Positions 1 through 5,158 of a stretch of DNA of 5,351 nt are shown here, piece after piece; positions within the stretch are counted from its first letter, which is position 1, and each line of letters starts with the position of its first letter. Position numbers and translations under genes: made by a program. The DNA is taken from positions 1 through 5,351 of the forward strand of contig JAUVIJ010000141.1 of NCBI GenBank assembly GCA_030592835.1, written 5' to 3'. This DNA comes from Candidatus Cloacimonadota bacterium (GTDB lineage: Bacteria; Cloacimonadota; Cloacimonadia; Cloacimonadales; TCS61). The notes under the pieces were generated by a model, which had not been told where the DNA came from, searched no databases, and saw nothing but the letters and a program-made list of their open reading frames with translations.

Positions 1-128
1 GAAAGCCTGAAATCCATTTATATGGTGGGACAAAAGCTCTTTTTGACAAGAATGGTTTAAAAAAGATCTATGTTTCTATCTCACATATTAAGGCTTATGC
101 CAATGCTTGTGTTGTAATAGAAAAATAA
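1..128 (+). CDS. acpS: Holo-[acyl-carrier-protein] synthase, C-terminal fragment (5' end outside window)
   Basis: AcpS transfers 4'-phosphopantetheine from CoA to the serine of apo-ACP, switching on the carrier for fatty acid synthesis in the cytoplasm. Only the last 41 complete codons are visible, in the frame beginning at base 3, with TAA at 126-128. The peptide starts KPEIHLYGGTK and continues with IYVSISHIKAYANACVVIEK. This matches the family's C-terminal pattern: a GKP-x-hydrophobic-x-G strand (bases 1-2 are compatible with a preceding Gly codon), a variable helix, then the hVSISHtKxYAxAxVVIE strand that ends most AcpS proteins. The usual Thr of SHTK is Ile here. The catalytic N-terminal half (Asp and Glu metal ligands) lies outside the window, so activity cannot be judged. 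The next gene starts 19 bases downstream with its own ribosome-binding site, so the two are probably co-transcribed. Confidence 0.85.
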   Translation, partial: KPEIHLYGGTKALFDKNGLKKIYVSISHIKAYANACVVIEK

Positions 129-147
129 ATAAATAGGAGAGGAAGTT

Positions 148-1374
148 ATGGCACTGGAAAGATTAAATACTGCACTTAACAAAAATCTGGAAGAATTACG
201 CACAACAGGAAGAGATAAAGGTGCGGAATTGGTTATTCGTGAAATCAAAAAAGGAAAAGGGAAGTTTGGTGCACGTTACATTTTAGAAGGTTACGGAGAA
301 CAAGAATTCATCAAAATGAATGCAAATTCCTACCTTGGAATGTCAATGAATCCGGAAGTTATCGAAGCCGAAGAAGCAGCAGCTCAAAAATTTGGTGTAG
401 GACCGGGAGCAGTCAGGTTTATCAGCGGAACTCATACTCCACATATTGCTCTGGAAAAGAAACTAGCAGAATTTCACGGGCGCGAAGCCGGAATGATATT
501 CAGTTCTGCTTATGTTACAAGTTTAGGTGTTATTTATCCACTTACGACAAAAGAAACAGTAGTAATTTCTGACGAATTAAACCATAATTGTATTATTCAG
601 GCAATGCGACTTTCCCGTCCAGCCGCGAAAATGATCTATAAACATAATGATATGAACGATCTCGAAGCAAAACTAAATGATGCTATTGGAAAAGGGAAAC
701 GTTGTTTGGTTATTACAGATGGTATTTTCAGTATGCGGGGTGATTTTTCTCCTCTTAATGAACTCACGGAAATTTGTAATAAATTCAATGACAAATTCGA
801 GGAAGGTGTTATCACTATCGCCGATGATTCCCACGGTGTGGGAGCATTTGGAAAAACCGGTAGAGGAACTGAAGAATATACAGGTGCGAAAGTAGATATA
901 CTGATTGGAACTCTGGGTAAAGCTTTTGGCGTGAATGGTGGTTATGTAGTAGCTTCTAAAACGGTATTAGATTATCTGCGCGAGTCAGCCCCCATGTATA
1001 TTTATTCTAATCCGATCACCTGTTCGGAAGCTGCAGCTACACTGAAAGTTTTAGAAATTCTGGATAGTGAAGTCGGTGTTAAAAGATTGGAACATCTTGC
1101 TGTAATGACTAAAAAATTTGAAGATGGATTAAAAGCATTAGGATTTGATACAATCGAAGGGCCACATCCAATTGTTCCGCTTATGATTCGCGATACAGCG
1201 GAAACCACTAAATTAGTTAATTATCTTACGAAGAATGGTGTTCTCGGAACAGGTTTGAACTTCCCGGTTGTACCCAAAGGTGATGAGGAGATCAGATTCC
1301 AGATAAATGCCGATCATATGGAAGCTGATATCGATAAGGTATTGGAAATTCTGAAAAATTATAAAAAGGGCTAA
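148..1374 (+). CDS. kbl: PLP-dependent alpha-oxoamine synthase, 2-amino-3-ketobutyrate CoA ligase (glycine C-acetyltransferase) type
   Basis: This is a fold-type I PLP enzyme that condenses an amino acid with an acyl-CoA. The KBL reaction is glycine plus acetyl-CoA giving 2-amino-3-ketobutyrate, used in reverse to break down threonine. The 408 residues compare with about 398 in E. coli KBL. Visible motifs in order: NANSYLG (58-64); VRFISGTH (89-96); SDELNHNC (141-148) with the PLP-stacking His146; TDGIFSMRGD (190-199); DDSHGVG (226-232) with Asp226 and His229 as cofactor ligands; GTLGKAFG (254-261) with Lys258 as the Schiff-base lysine; and PVVPKGDEEIRFQINADH (373-390), with Arg383 expected to bind the substrate carboxylate. 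GTLGKA and PVVPKG favour KBL over serine palmitoyltransferase (usually GTFSKS) or 8-amino-7-oxononanoate synthase. AGGAGAGG at 135-142 sits 5-8 bases before ATG 148, which supports this start. No threonine dehydrogenase gene, the common KBL partner, is in view. The acpS neighbour leaves a lipid role (ACP- or CoA-linked acyl donor) possible. Family assignment is firm; the exact substrate is inferred. Confidence 0.82.
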   Translation: MALERLNTALNKNLEELRTTGRDKGAELVIREIKKGKGKFGARYILEGYGEQEFIKMNANSYLGMSMNPEVIEAEEAAAQKFGVGPGAVRFISGTHTPHIALEKKLAEFHGREAGMIFSSAYVTSLGVIYPLTTKETVVISDELNHNCIIQAMRLSRPAAKMIYKHNDMNDLEAKLNDAIGKGKRCLVITDGIFSMRGDFSPLNELTEICNKFNDKFEEGVITIADDSHGVGAFGKTGRGTEEYTGAKVDILIGTLGKAFGVNGGYVVASKTVLDYLRESAPMYIYSNPITCSEAAATLKVLEILDSEVGVKRLEHLAVMTKKFEDGLKALGFDTIEGPHPIVPLMIRDTAETTKLVNYLTKNGVLGTGLNFPVVPKGDEEIRFQINADHMEADIDKVLEILKNYKKG

Positions 1375-1423
1375 TAATTATTCAGAAATGTCACATATAA
1401 AAGGGTTCTGCAAAATTTAAGTT

Positions 1424-1524
1424 GTTATTGCAAGGTTTACCTGCCGAAGGCATGGTTTCTCATGAAGGGATTCTCCCGAAGCAATCTTAATCTCTGACTA
1501 ACTGATTAAAAAAGAGATTGCTTC
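1424..1524 (+). repeat. Degenerate GTCATTGCGAG...GAAGCAATCTC-type repeat with an inverted partner end
   Basis: GTTATTGCAAG at 1424-1434 and GAAGCAATCT at 1478-1487 look like the two ends of a dispersed repeat whose consensus I recall as GTCATTGCGAG...GAAGCAATCTC from many bacterial genomes; that recollection is unchecked. GAGATTGCTTC at 1514-1524 is the same right end in opposite orientation. The arms GAAGCAATCT (1478-1487) and AGATTGCTTC (1515-1524) are perfectly complementary over 10 bases. The stem continues with TAATC (1488-1492) against GATTA (1504-1508), leaving AAAAAG (1509-1514) bulged. A related copy lies at 5159-5218 in this window. There is no transposase and no clear target-site duplication. 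Confidence 0.6.
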
Positions 1525-1600
1525 CACCTACGCTCAAGCTTCCGCCTTCATTCAAATTACGGCGGATAAAACGGTTTGGCAGGGAGAATTGAAGTCATCC

Positions 1601-1618
1601 CTCCGGCAGCTGCCGGAG
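1601..1618. repeat. Perfect 18-base palindrome
   Basis: CTCCGGCAGCTGCCGGAG equals its own reverse complement over all 18 bases. As RNA it would form a 7-bp GC-rich stem with an AGCT loop. As DNA it could be a dyad-symmetric binding site or a REP-like unit. It sits in the middle of the folded segment, far from any start codon, so a repressor operator is less likely than an RNA hairpin or repeat core. Confidence 0.8.
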
Positions 1619-1713
1619 AGAGACCGTTTGCCTTGTCGTAGTTCCGATTTGCTGGAACGAAGACAGGAGGGTGAGTTAGATAACCTAATTGTGTAGAACG
1701 CTTTCACATTTAC

Positions 1714-1742
1714 AAACAGGGAGAATCACTCCCTGTTTTTTT
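1714..1742 (+). terminator. Strong rho-independent terminator
   Basis: AAACAGGGAG (1714-1723) and CTCCCTGTTT (1729-1738) form a perfect 10-bp stem around the loop AATCA, and a run of seven T residues occupies 1736-1742. This ends transcription coming from acpS-kbl or from a non-coding RNA between 1375 and 1713, and separates that unit from rsmI. On the minus strand the same stem would be followed by TGTA rather than a T run, so it is directional. Confidence 0.92.
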
Positions 1743-1744
1743 AT

Positions 1745-1774
1745 ATGAAAAGAAGTAACATTAGAAAATATGAT
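1745..1774 (+). promoter_or_regulatory. Weak sigma-70-like promoter candidate for rsmI
   Basis: TATGAT at 1769-1774 matches the -10 consensus at five of six positions, and ATGAAA at 1745-1750 matches the -35 consensus at four of six, with an 18-base spacer. It lies immediately after the terminator, where rsmI needs a new promoter, and would give a leader of roughly 105 bases to the ATG at 1887. In such AT-rich DNA chance matches are common. A second weak pair, TTGTTC 1815-1820 and TATCAA 1837-1842, is also possible. Confidence 0.28.
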
Positions 1775-1886
1775 TTTCGTAAATTCTAATCCTTAATTCT
1801 TCGATATCATCATTTTGTTCGTAAAATTGGATTCCTTATCAATAAAAAAACTTGCAAAAAATTTACAGATACAATTTAAAGAAGTT

Positions 1887-2726
1887 ATGGATAATAAAAA
1901 GCAAGGTATTCTCTATATTGTTCCTACTCCCATTGGAAATCTGGGTGATATGACTTACAGAGGTGTCGAGGTTCTGAACCGGGTATCACAGATCGGGGCT
2001 GAGGATACAAGAACCTCCAAAACTCTTTTGAATAAATATGGAATTAGAACACCTGTGATCAGTTATCACAAATTCAATGAAAGAAAGAGAACTAACGATC
2101 TGCTTGCTGAATTAAAACAGGGAAGAGATATTGCTATTATCTCCGATGCCGGAAGCCCCGGTATCAGTGACCCGGCTTTGATCCTGATCAATCAGGCTAT
2201 AAATAACGGGATCAGGGTTGAGATCCTGCCTGGTGCAACTTCTATTATTCCGGCAGTTCTTCAGTCAAACCTGTATGAAGATGCTTTTTATTTCTGCGGC
2301 TATTTGCCCGATAAGCAAACTCTGAGAAAGGAAAAAATCGAAAAGCTCCAGTTCATCGAAGCTCCCCTGATTTTTTTTGTTGGTCCTCATGATCTAATAG
2401 AATTTCTAACAACGATACACACAACTTTGGGAAACAGAAAGATCACTATCTGCCGTGAGATCAGTAAAATCCATGAAACAATATACAGGAGTCAGGTAAA
2501 TACATTTATAGAAGACAGTAGTATAATCCTTCAAAAAGGTGAATTTGTAATTGTAGTTGAAGGATATGTTGAAACAGAGATCGATGAAAAAACAGTAAAG
2601 GAATTACTGAATTCTTATCTCAACTCAGGTATTAGCACAAAAGAAGCGGTGAAATTGGTTTTTCGGGAAACAGGCTTTCCTCGTAATAAAATCTATCGGA
2701 TTGCTCTGGATATGAAGAATAAGTAA
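1887..2726 (+). CDS. rsmI: 16S rRNA (cytidine-1402-2'-O)-methyltransferase
   Basis: RsmI uses S-adenosylmethionine to 2'-O-methylate C1402 of 16S rRNA (E. coli numbering) in the decoding centre. The protein is a tetrapyrrole-methylase-fold enzyme. Numbered from ATG 1887 (279 aa; E. coli RsmI 286), it shows YIVPTPIGNLGDMT (10-23), the family N-terminal signature; AEDTRTSK (38-45); SDAGSPGISDP (86-96), the characteristic glycine-rich loop; LPGATSIIPA (114-123); CREISKIHE (189-197); GEFVIVVEG (218-226); and a C-terminal helix-turn-helix-like RsmI tail (about 232-279, ISTKEAVKLVFRETGFPRNK). The reading frame is open back to TTG 1815, adding 24 residues, but families begin just before the first strand and no Shine-Dalgarno precedes 1815. 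I prefer ATG 1887 although its own site (AAGAAG, 1879-1884) is very close. The usual ESPHR motif reads VGPHDL (165-170), an oddity. A 62-base gap separates it from ybaB. Confidence 0.93.
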   Translation: MDNKKQGILYIVPTPIGNLGDMTYRGVEVLNRVSQIGAEDTRTSKTLLNKYGIRTPVISYHKFNERKRTNDLLAELKQGRDIAIISDAGSPGISDPALILINQAINNGIRVEILPGATSIIPAVLQSNLYEDAFYFCGYLPDKQTLRKEKIEKLQFIEAPLIFFVGPHDLIEFLTTIHTTLGNRKITICREISKIHETIYRSQVNTFIEDSSIILQKGEFVIVVEGYVETEIDEKTVKELLNSYLNSGISTKEAVKLVFRETGFPRNKIYRIALDMKNK

Positions 2727-2730
2727 TTTG

Positions 2731-2759
2731 TTGACTGATAAAATCAGGGTAAATTTATT
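2731..2759 (+). promoter_or_regulatory. Sigma-70-like promoter candidate upstream of ybaB-recR
   Basis: TTGACT (2731-2736, five of six to the -35 consensus) is followed after exactly 17 bases by TTTATT (2754-2759, four of six to the -10 consensus). Transcription would begin near 2766, leaving a leader of about 20 bases that contains the AAGGAG site at 2777-2782. This placement in the rsmI-ybaB gap is sensible, and it would let ybaB, recR and the lipoprotein gene be expressed apart from rsmI. No terminator is visible in the gap, so read-through from rsmI is also expected. Confidence 0.4.
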
Positions 2760-2788
2760 AGCAGAAAATCAGTAACAAGGAGATATTA

Positions 2789-3115
2789 ATGTTCCCAGGT
2801 GGAAAAAAAGGTATGAAGGACTTGATGAAACAAGCCCAGAAAATGCAACAGGATCTTGCCAAAGCTCAGGAAGAGTTAGCTAATCTTGTCGTAGAAGGAA
2901 GTTCCGGCGGTGGAATGGTAAAGGTGAAAATGAATGGCCGCAACCAGATATTATCGATGAAGATAGATCCGGAGGTCGTAGATTCCGAAGATATTGAAAT
3001 GCTGGAAGACCTTATCATTGCGGCGGTTAACGAAGCTCAAGAGAAAATAAGCGATCAGTCTGAAGATGAAATGTCCAAATTTACCGGAGGAATAAAAATC
3101 CCAGGATTATATTGA
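2789..3115 (+). CDS. ybaB: YbaB/EbfC family nucleoid-associated protein
   Basis: YbaB/EbfC proteins are small dimeric DNA-binding proteins of the bacterial nucleoid, nearly always encoded next to recR. The 108-residue length is typical (E. coli YbaB 109). The sequence has a glycine- and lysine-rich start (MFPGGKKG); a helix rich in Met, Gln and Lys (about 9-32, DLMKQAQKMQQDLAKAQEEL) predicted to be a coiled coil; the core VVEGSSGGGMVKVKMNGR (34-51), which matches the family's glycine-turn beta hairpin; IDPEVVDSEDIEMLEDLI (59-76); AAVNEAQEK (78-86); and a glycine-rich tail ending GGIKIPGLY. AAGGAG at 2777-2782 with a 6-base spacer supports the start. Its stop is 3 bases before recR, implying translational coupling. 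dnaX, commonly the preceding gene, is absent here; rsmI takes its place. Confidence 0.95.
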   Translation: MFPGGKKGMKDLMKQAQKMQQDLAKAQEELANLVVEGSSGGGMVKVKMNGRNQILSMKIDPEVVDSEDIEMLEDLIIAAVNEAQEKISDQSEDEMSKFTGGIKIPGLY

Positions 3116-3118
3116 TCT

Positions 3119-3718
3119 ATGTTCCCGAAAATAATTAACGAACTCATAAATAATTTTCAGAAACTCCCTGGAATCGGAAAAAAAAGCGCGACCAGATTGA
3201 CAATGCATCTGCTGGGGGGCAATCAAAAGGCAGCTTTGGAACTGGCTGAATCCTTAACTACTGCAGTTAACGGAATTTCAAACTGCTCTCTGTGTAATAT
3301 GCTTACAGATACTGATCCCTGCATACTCTGTACTGATAGATCAAGAAATGAAAATCAGCTTTGTATTGTAGCGGATACCCAGGATTTATTCTTGGTAGAA
3401 TCTACAAAAGAATATAAAGGACATTATTTTGTTCTGGGCGACCTTCTCTCTCCGCTGGATGGAATCGGACCCGACGAGATTAAATTTCCTCAACTGAAAG
3501 AATATATTGCGGGTAAAGAGATTGAAGAATTGATCCTTGCCCTGAATCCCTCGGCAGAAGGTGAAAGCACGATCCATTTCTTGAGCTCACAATTGAGTAA
3601 TTCAGTGAAGAAAATCACCAGACTTTCTACAGGTTTACCCTTTGGGGGAGATATTGAATATACGAGTTCATTAACCCTGGGTAATGCTTTAAAGAGAAGA
3701 TACAAGGTAGATGATTAA
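3119..3718 (+). CDS. recR: Recombination mediator protein RecR
   Basis: RecR acts with RecO (and RecF) to load RecA onto SSB-coated single-stranded DNA at gaps, in the cytoplasm. The 199 residues match the usual length of about 200. Domains in order: a helix-hairpin-helix with LPGIGKKSATRL (16-27); a C4 zinc site with Cys56, Cys59, Cys68 and Cys71 (CxxC-x8-CxxC); a Toprim domain (about 80-175) containing GHYFVLGDLLSPLDGIGPDE (101-120) and ALNPSAEGESTIHFL (141-155); and the C-terminal STGLPFGGDIEYTSSLTLGNAL (170-191), which shapes the ring-forming tail. At the first Toprim strand the sequence is CIVAD (82-86), with Ala85 where many RecRs have Glu (CVVE). Asp86 follows and might compensate. There is no strong Shine-Dalgarno; ATG 3119 follows the ybaB stop by 3 bases, so translation is probably coupled. 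The lipoprotein gene follows after 5 bases. Confidence 0.96.
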   Translation: MFPKIINELINNFQKLPGIGKKSATRLTMHLLGGNQKAALELAESLTTAVNGISNCSLCNMLTDTDPCILCTDRSRNENQLCIVADTQDLFLVESTKEYKGHYFVLGDLLSPLDGIGPDEIKFPQLKEYIAGKEIEELILALNPSAEGESTIHFLSSQLSNSVKKITRLSTGLPFGGDIEYTSSLTLGNALKRRYKVDD

Positions 3719-3723
3719 AGATC

Positions 3724-5007
3724 ATGGCTTTGTGTAAAAGACTAACCTTTCTCATAATAATACTATTGATCAGCTTTGCCTGTGGTCATAAGAAATCTCC
3801 TACAGGAGGAAAAAAGGATTTAGTCAAACCGGAGATCATTAATGTATTTCCGGAAGAGTTTTCTAACATTAATAATGTGCAGAAATTGGAATTCACATTC
3901 TCAAAACCAATCGAAAGAAATACGATTTTTTCCGGGCTCCATATTTATCCGGCAATACTGAAAATAAAATATAAATGGGATAAAAATACACTGATCATTA
4001 TAATTCTGGAAGATCTGGAGCCGAATAAAAATTATTATTTTTCCTTTTCACCGATCATAACCGGAGAACATAATAATTCCCTAAATAAGGATTATATTTT
4101 TGTCTACCATACCGGAACCTTGAATAAAAATCGGATATCCGGTACTATCGAATATGAAATACCGGAAGATAGTAATAGGCTGATAAACCTTAATCTTTTT
4201 ACCGCTGATACAACCTGGATCTATTCCTGTAAACTGTCCGGGAGTAATTATATCCTGGAAAATCTGAACCACCAGAAACACCTTATCCGGGCTTTTATCG
4301 ATCTGGATAATGACAACATCTATGATTTTTCGGATGAACCTTATTTCGAATCGATGACTGAGGGTGAGAAATCCGTTAACCTGACAATCATGCTTGCTTA
4401 TCAGGATACTATTCGACCCAGGATAATCGATGCTGAGGTAGGTTCGTCCAATCAAATTAAATTGGAATTTTCTGAAAATCTTTCCCGGATTGACCGGGTT
4501 TATATTGAGAAAGCAGATTCTTTAAAGGAAAACGTAGAGATAAAAGCCTGGTATCATGACCGGGAAACCCTTACTGTTGTTAGTTCAGATCTTGAAGAAG
4601 AAAAATACAATATTTTTGTGACAGAGCTGACAGATTTGAAAAGTAACATAACATTTCTGGATTCGATACTGATCGACGGAACTTCTCATCCGGATTCTCT
4701 GGCACCTGTGGTCATAAGTCATAAGCCAAGAAATGGTGCGACGATAGATACACTTGAACCTGAGATTGAGCTTGTTTTCTCTGAGATCATTTTCAAAGAG
4801 AATATCTCTGTTTCTTTAAACGGAGTCGAAGATAATCAGACTATAGATCTTATCACGACTACAGAGAACGGACCTATATTTCACTATTACACTAAACAGA
4901 AATTAAAGAATTACATATCTTACCGGCTGGAAGTTATAGTTACGGATATTAACGGGAATGAAATGACGGAACCATTTTCCATTATTTTTATCCCGGTTGT
5001 CAGATAA
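3724..5007 (+). CDS. Lipoprotein with bacterial Ig-like (SbsA/Big_5-type) domains, function unknown
   Basis: The 427 residues begin with a signal peptide (Lys5-Arg6, then a hydrophobic stretch about 7-19) ending in SFAC, so Cys20 is the probable lipidated residue. The lipobox is relaxed: Ser rather than Leu at -3 and Phe at -2, as is tolerated in FCB-group bacteria. A Lys-rich linker (CGHKKSPTGGKKD) leads to an Ig-like domain (about 35-132: VKPEIINVFPEE, LEFTFSKPIE, and WDKNTLIIIILEDLEPNKNYYF typical of SbsA-like Ig folds). A short middle domain (about 137-222) contains FIDLDNDNIYDFSDEPYF, whose DxDNDxxxD pattern (Asp193, Asp195, Asp197, Asp201) resembles a calcium-binding loop. Two more beta-rich Ig-like segments follow (about 230-318 and 326-425: LAPVVISHKPRNGATID, EIELVFSEII). 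There is no catalytic motif; a structural or surface-adhesive role is inference. ATG 3724 lies 5 bases after the recR stop without a clear Shine-Dalgarno, suggesting coupling. I recognise the domain class but not a named gene. Confidence 0.85.
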   Translation: MALCKRLTFLIIILLISFACGHKKSPTGGKKDLVKPEIINVFPEEFSNINNVQKLEFTFSKPIERNTIFSGLHIYPAILKIKYKWDKNTLIIIILEDLEPNKNYYFSFSPIITGEHNNSLNKDYIFVYHTGTLNKNRISGTIEYEIPEDSNRLINLNLFTADTTWIYSCKLSGSNYILENLNHQKHLIRAFIDLDNDNIYDFSDEPYFESMTEGEKSVNLTIMLAYQDTIRPRIIDAEVGSSNQIKLEFSENLSRIDRVYIEKADSLKENVEIKAWYHDRETLTVVSSDLEEEKYNIFVTELTDLKSNITFLDSILIDGTSHPDSLAPVVISHKPRNGATIDTLEPEIELVFSEIIFKENISVSLNGVEDNQTIDLITTTENGPIFHYYTKQKLKNYISYRLEVIVTDINGNEMTEPFSIIFIPVVR

Positions 5008-5098
5008 AAGATCGCTGAGATTTTATGCTGTTTCTATTATTCTTCTCCATTTAAGGAAATGTGATCGAATTAATCTATTTGACAGCTTTGAGAATTTA

Positions 5099-5120
5099 TT
5101 AAATTTTACACAAAATTTAA
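5099..5120. repeat. AT-only inverted repeat, sharing an 11-mer with 1411-1421
   Basis: TTAAATTTT (5099-5107) and AAAATTTAA (5112-5120) are perfect inverted arms around ACAC. The helix would be weak because it contains only A and T, and no T run follows, so it is not a standard terminator. The right arm belongs to CAAAATTTAAG (5111-5121), which also occurs at 1411-1421. In both spacers this word lies some tens of bases before a GTCATTGCGAG-type repeat, so it may be a remnant of shared repeat flank rather than an operator. Confidence 0.4.
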
Positions 5121-5158
5121 GGAAGTATTCTGCAAAACGGTGTGTTTGTAAAAATAAA

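Larger units (their letters stand above)
1541..1742 (+). ncRNA. Candidate structured RNA (or folded 3' UTR) ending in a terminator
   Basis: Successive complementary arms can be read by eye. TCCGCC 1541-1546 pairs with GGCGGA 1561-1566. AAACGGT 1569-1575 pairs with ACCGTTT 1623-1629, enclosing two small hairpins: GGGA 1582-1585 with TCCC 1598-1601, and CTCCGGC 1601-1607 with GCCGGAG 1612-1618 (one base is shared, so one of them loses a pair). CTTGTC 1632-1637 pairs with GACAGG 1662-1667 (one G-U), followed after a symmetric 3x3 internal loop by GTTCC 1641-1645 with GGAAC 1654-1658. A terminator hairpin closes the block. I see no signature of SRP RNA, RNase P RNA, tmRNA or 6S RNA. No convincing promoter lies directly upstream, so a processed or read-through 3' UTR is at least as likely as a separate gene. 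A mosaic of dispersed palindromic repeats would look the same. Confidence 0.3.
1375..1886 (+). other. Gene-free spacer with repeats, folded segment, terminator and weak promoter
   Basis: I see no coding pattern in this 512-base stretch on either strand. The only short ORF (ATG 1745 to stop 1789, 14 codons) overlaps the terminator tail and has no ribosome-binding site. From left to right it contains about 50 AT-rich bases, a repeat pair (1424-1524), closely packed inverted repeats (1541-1674) that are visibly more GC-rich than the flanking genes, an unpaired stretch (1675-1713), a terminator (1714-1742), and an AT-rich leader in front of rsmI. The + strand terminator means the folded part is transcribed either as the 3' UTR of the acpS-kbl unit or as its own short RNA. 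Confidence 0.8.

Noticed and set aside
677..1208. Short open frames inside kbl (677-895 on +, 1002-1208 on -)
   Set aside because: Both overlap strongly conserved PLP-enzyme motifs in the true frame and have no family resemblance.
148..1374. Serine palmitoyltransferase or 8-amino-7-oxononanoate synthase as the product
   Set aside because: GTLGKAFG around Lys258 and the PVVPKG...IRFQINADH segment fit KBL better, and no biotin or sphingolipid gene is adjacent. Not excluded entirely.
1424..1742. CRISPR array or known RNA gene in the long spacer
   Set aside because: The repeats are inverted and irregular, not direct with equal spacers. I do not see the conserved cores of SRP RNA, RNase P RNA, tmRNA or 6S RNA, nor a tRNA fold.
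1745..1789. 14-codon ORF after the terminator
   Set aside because: The start codon abuts the terminator T run, there is no Shine-Dalgarno, and the peptide is too short to support.
3386..3705. Two minus-strand open frames inside recR
   Set aside because: They are shadows of the conserved Toprim and C-terminal regions, with no start signal or known domain.
4081..4455. 124-codon open frame on the minus strand
   Set aside because: It lies fully inside the lipoprotein gene, shows no recognisable domain or ribosome-binding site, and the + strand protein there has coherent Ig-like features.
5079..5107. Perfect -35 box TTGACA (5079-5084) as a promoter for the gene at 5276
   Set aside because: At the 17-base spacing the -10 hexamer is AATTTT, only three of six, and neighbouring spacings are worse. 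It remains possible but is not supported enough to annotate.
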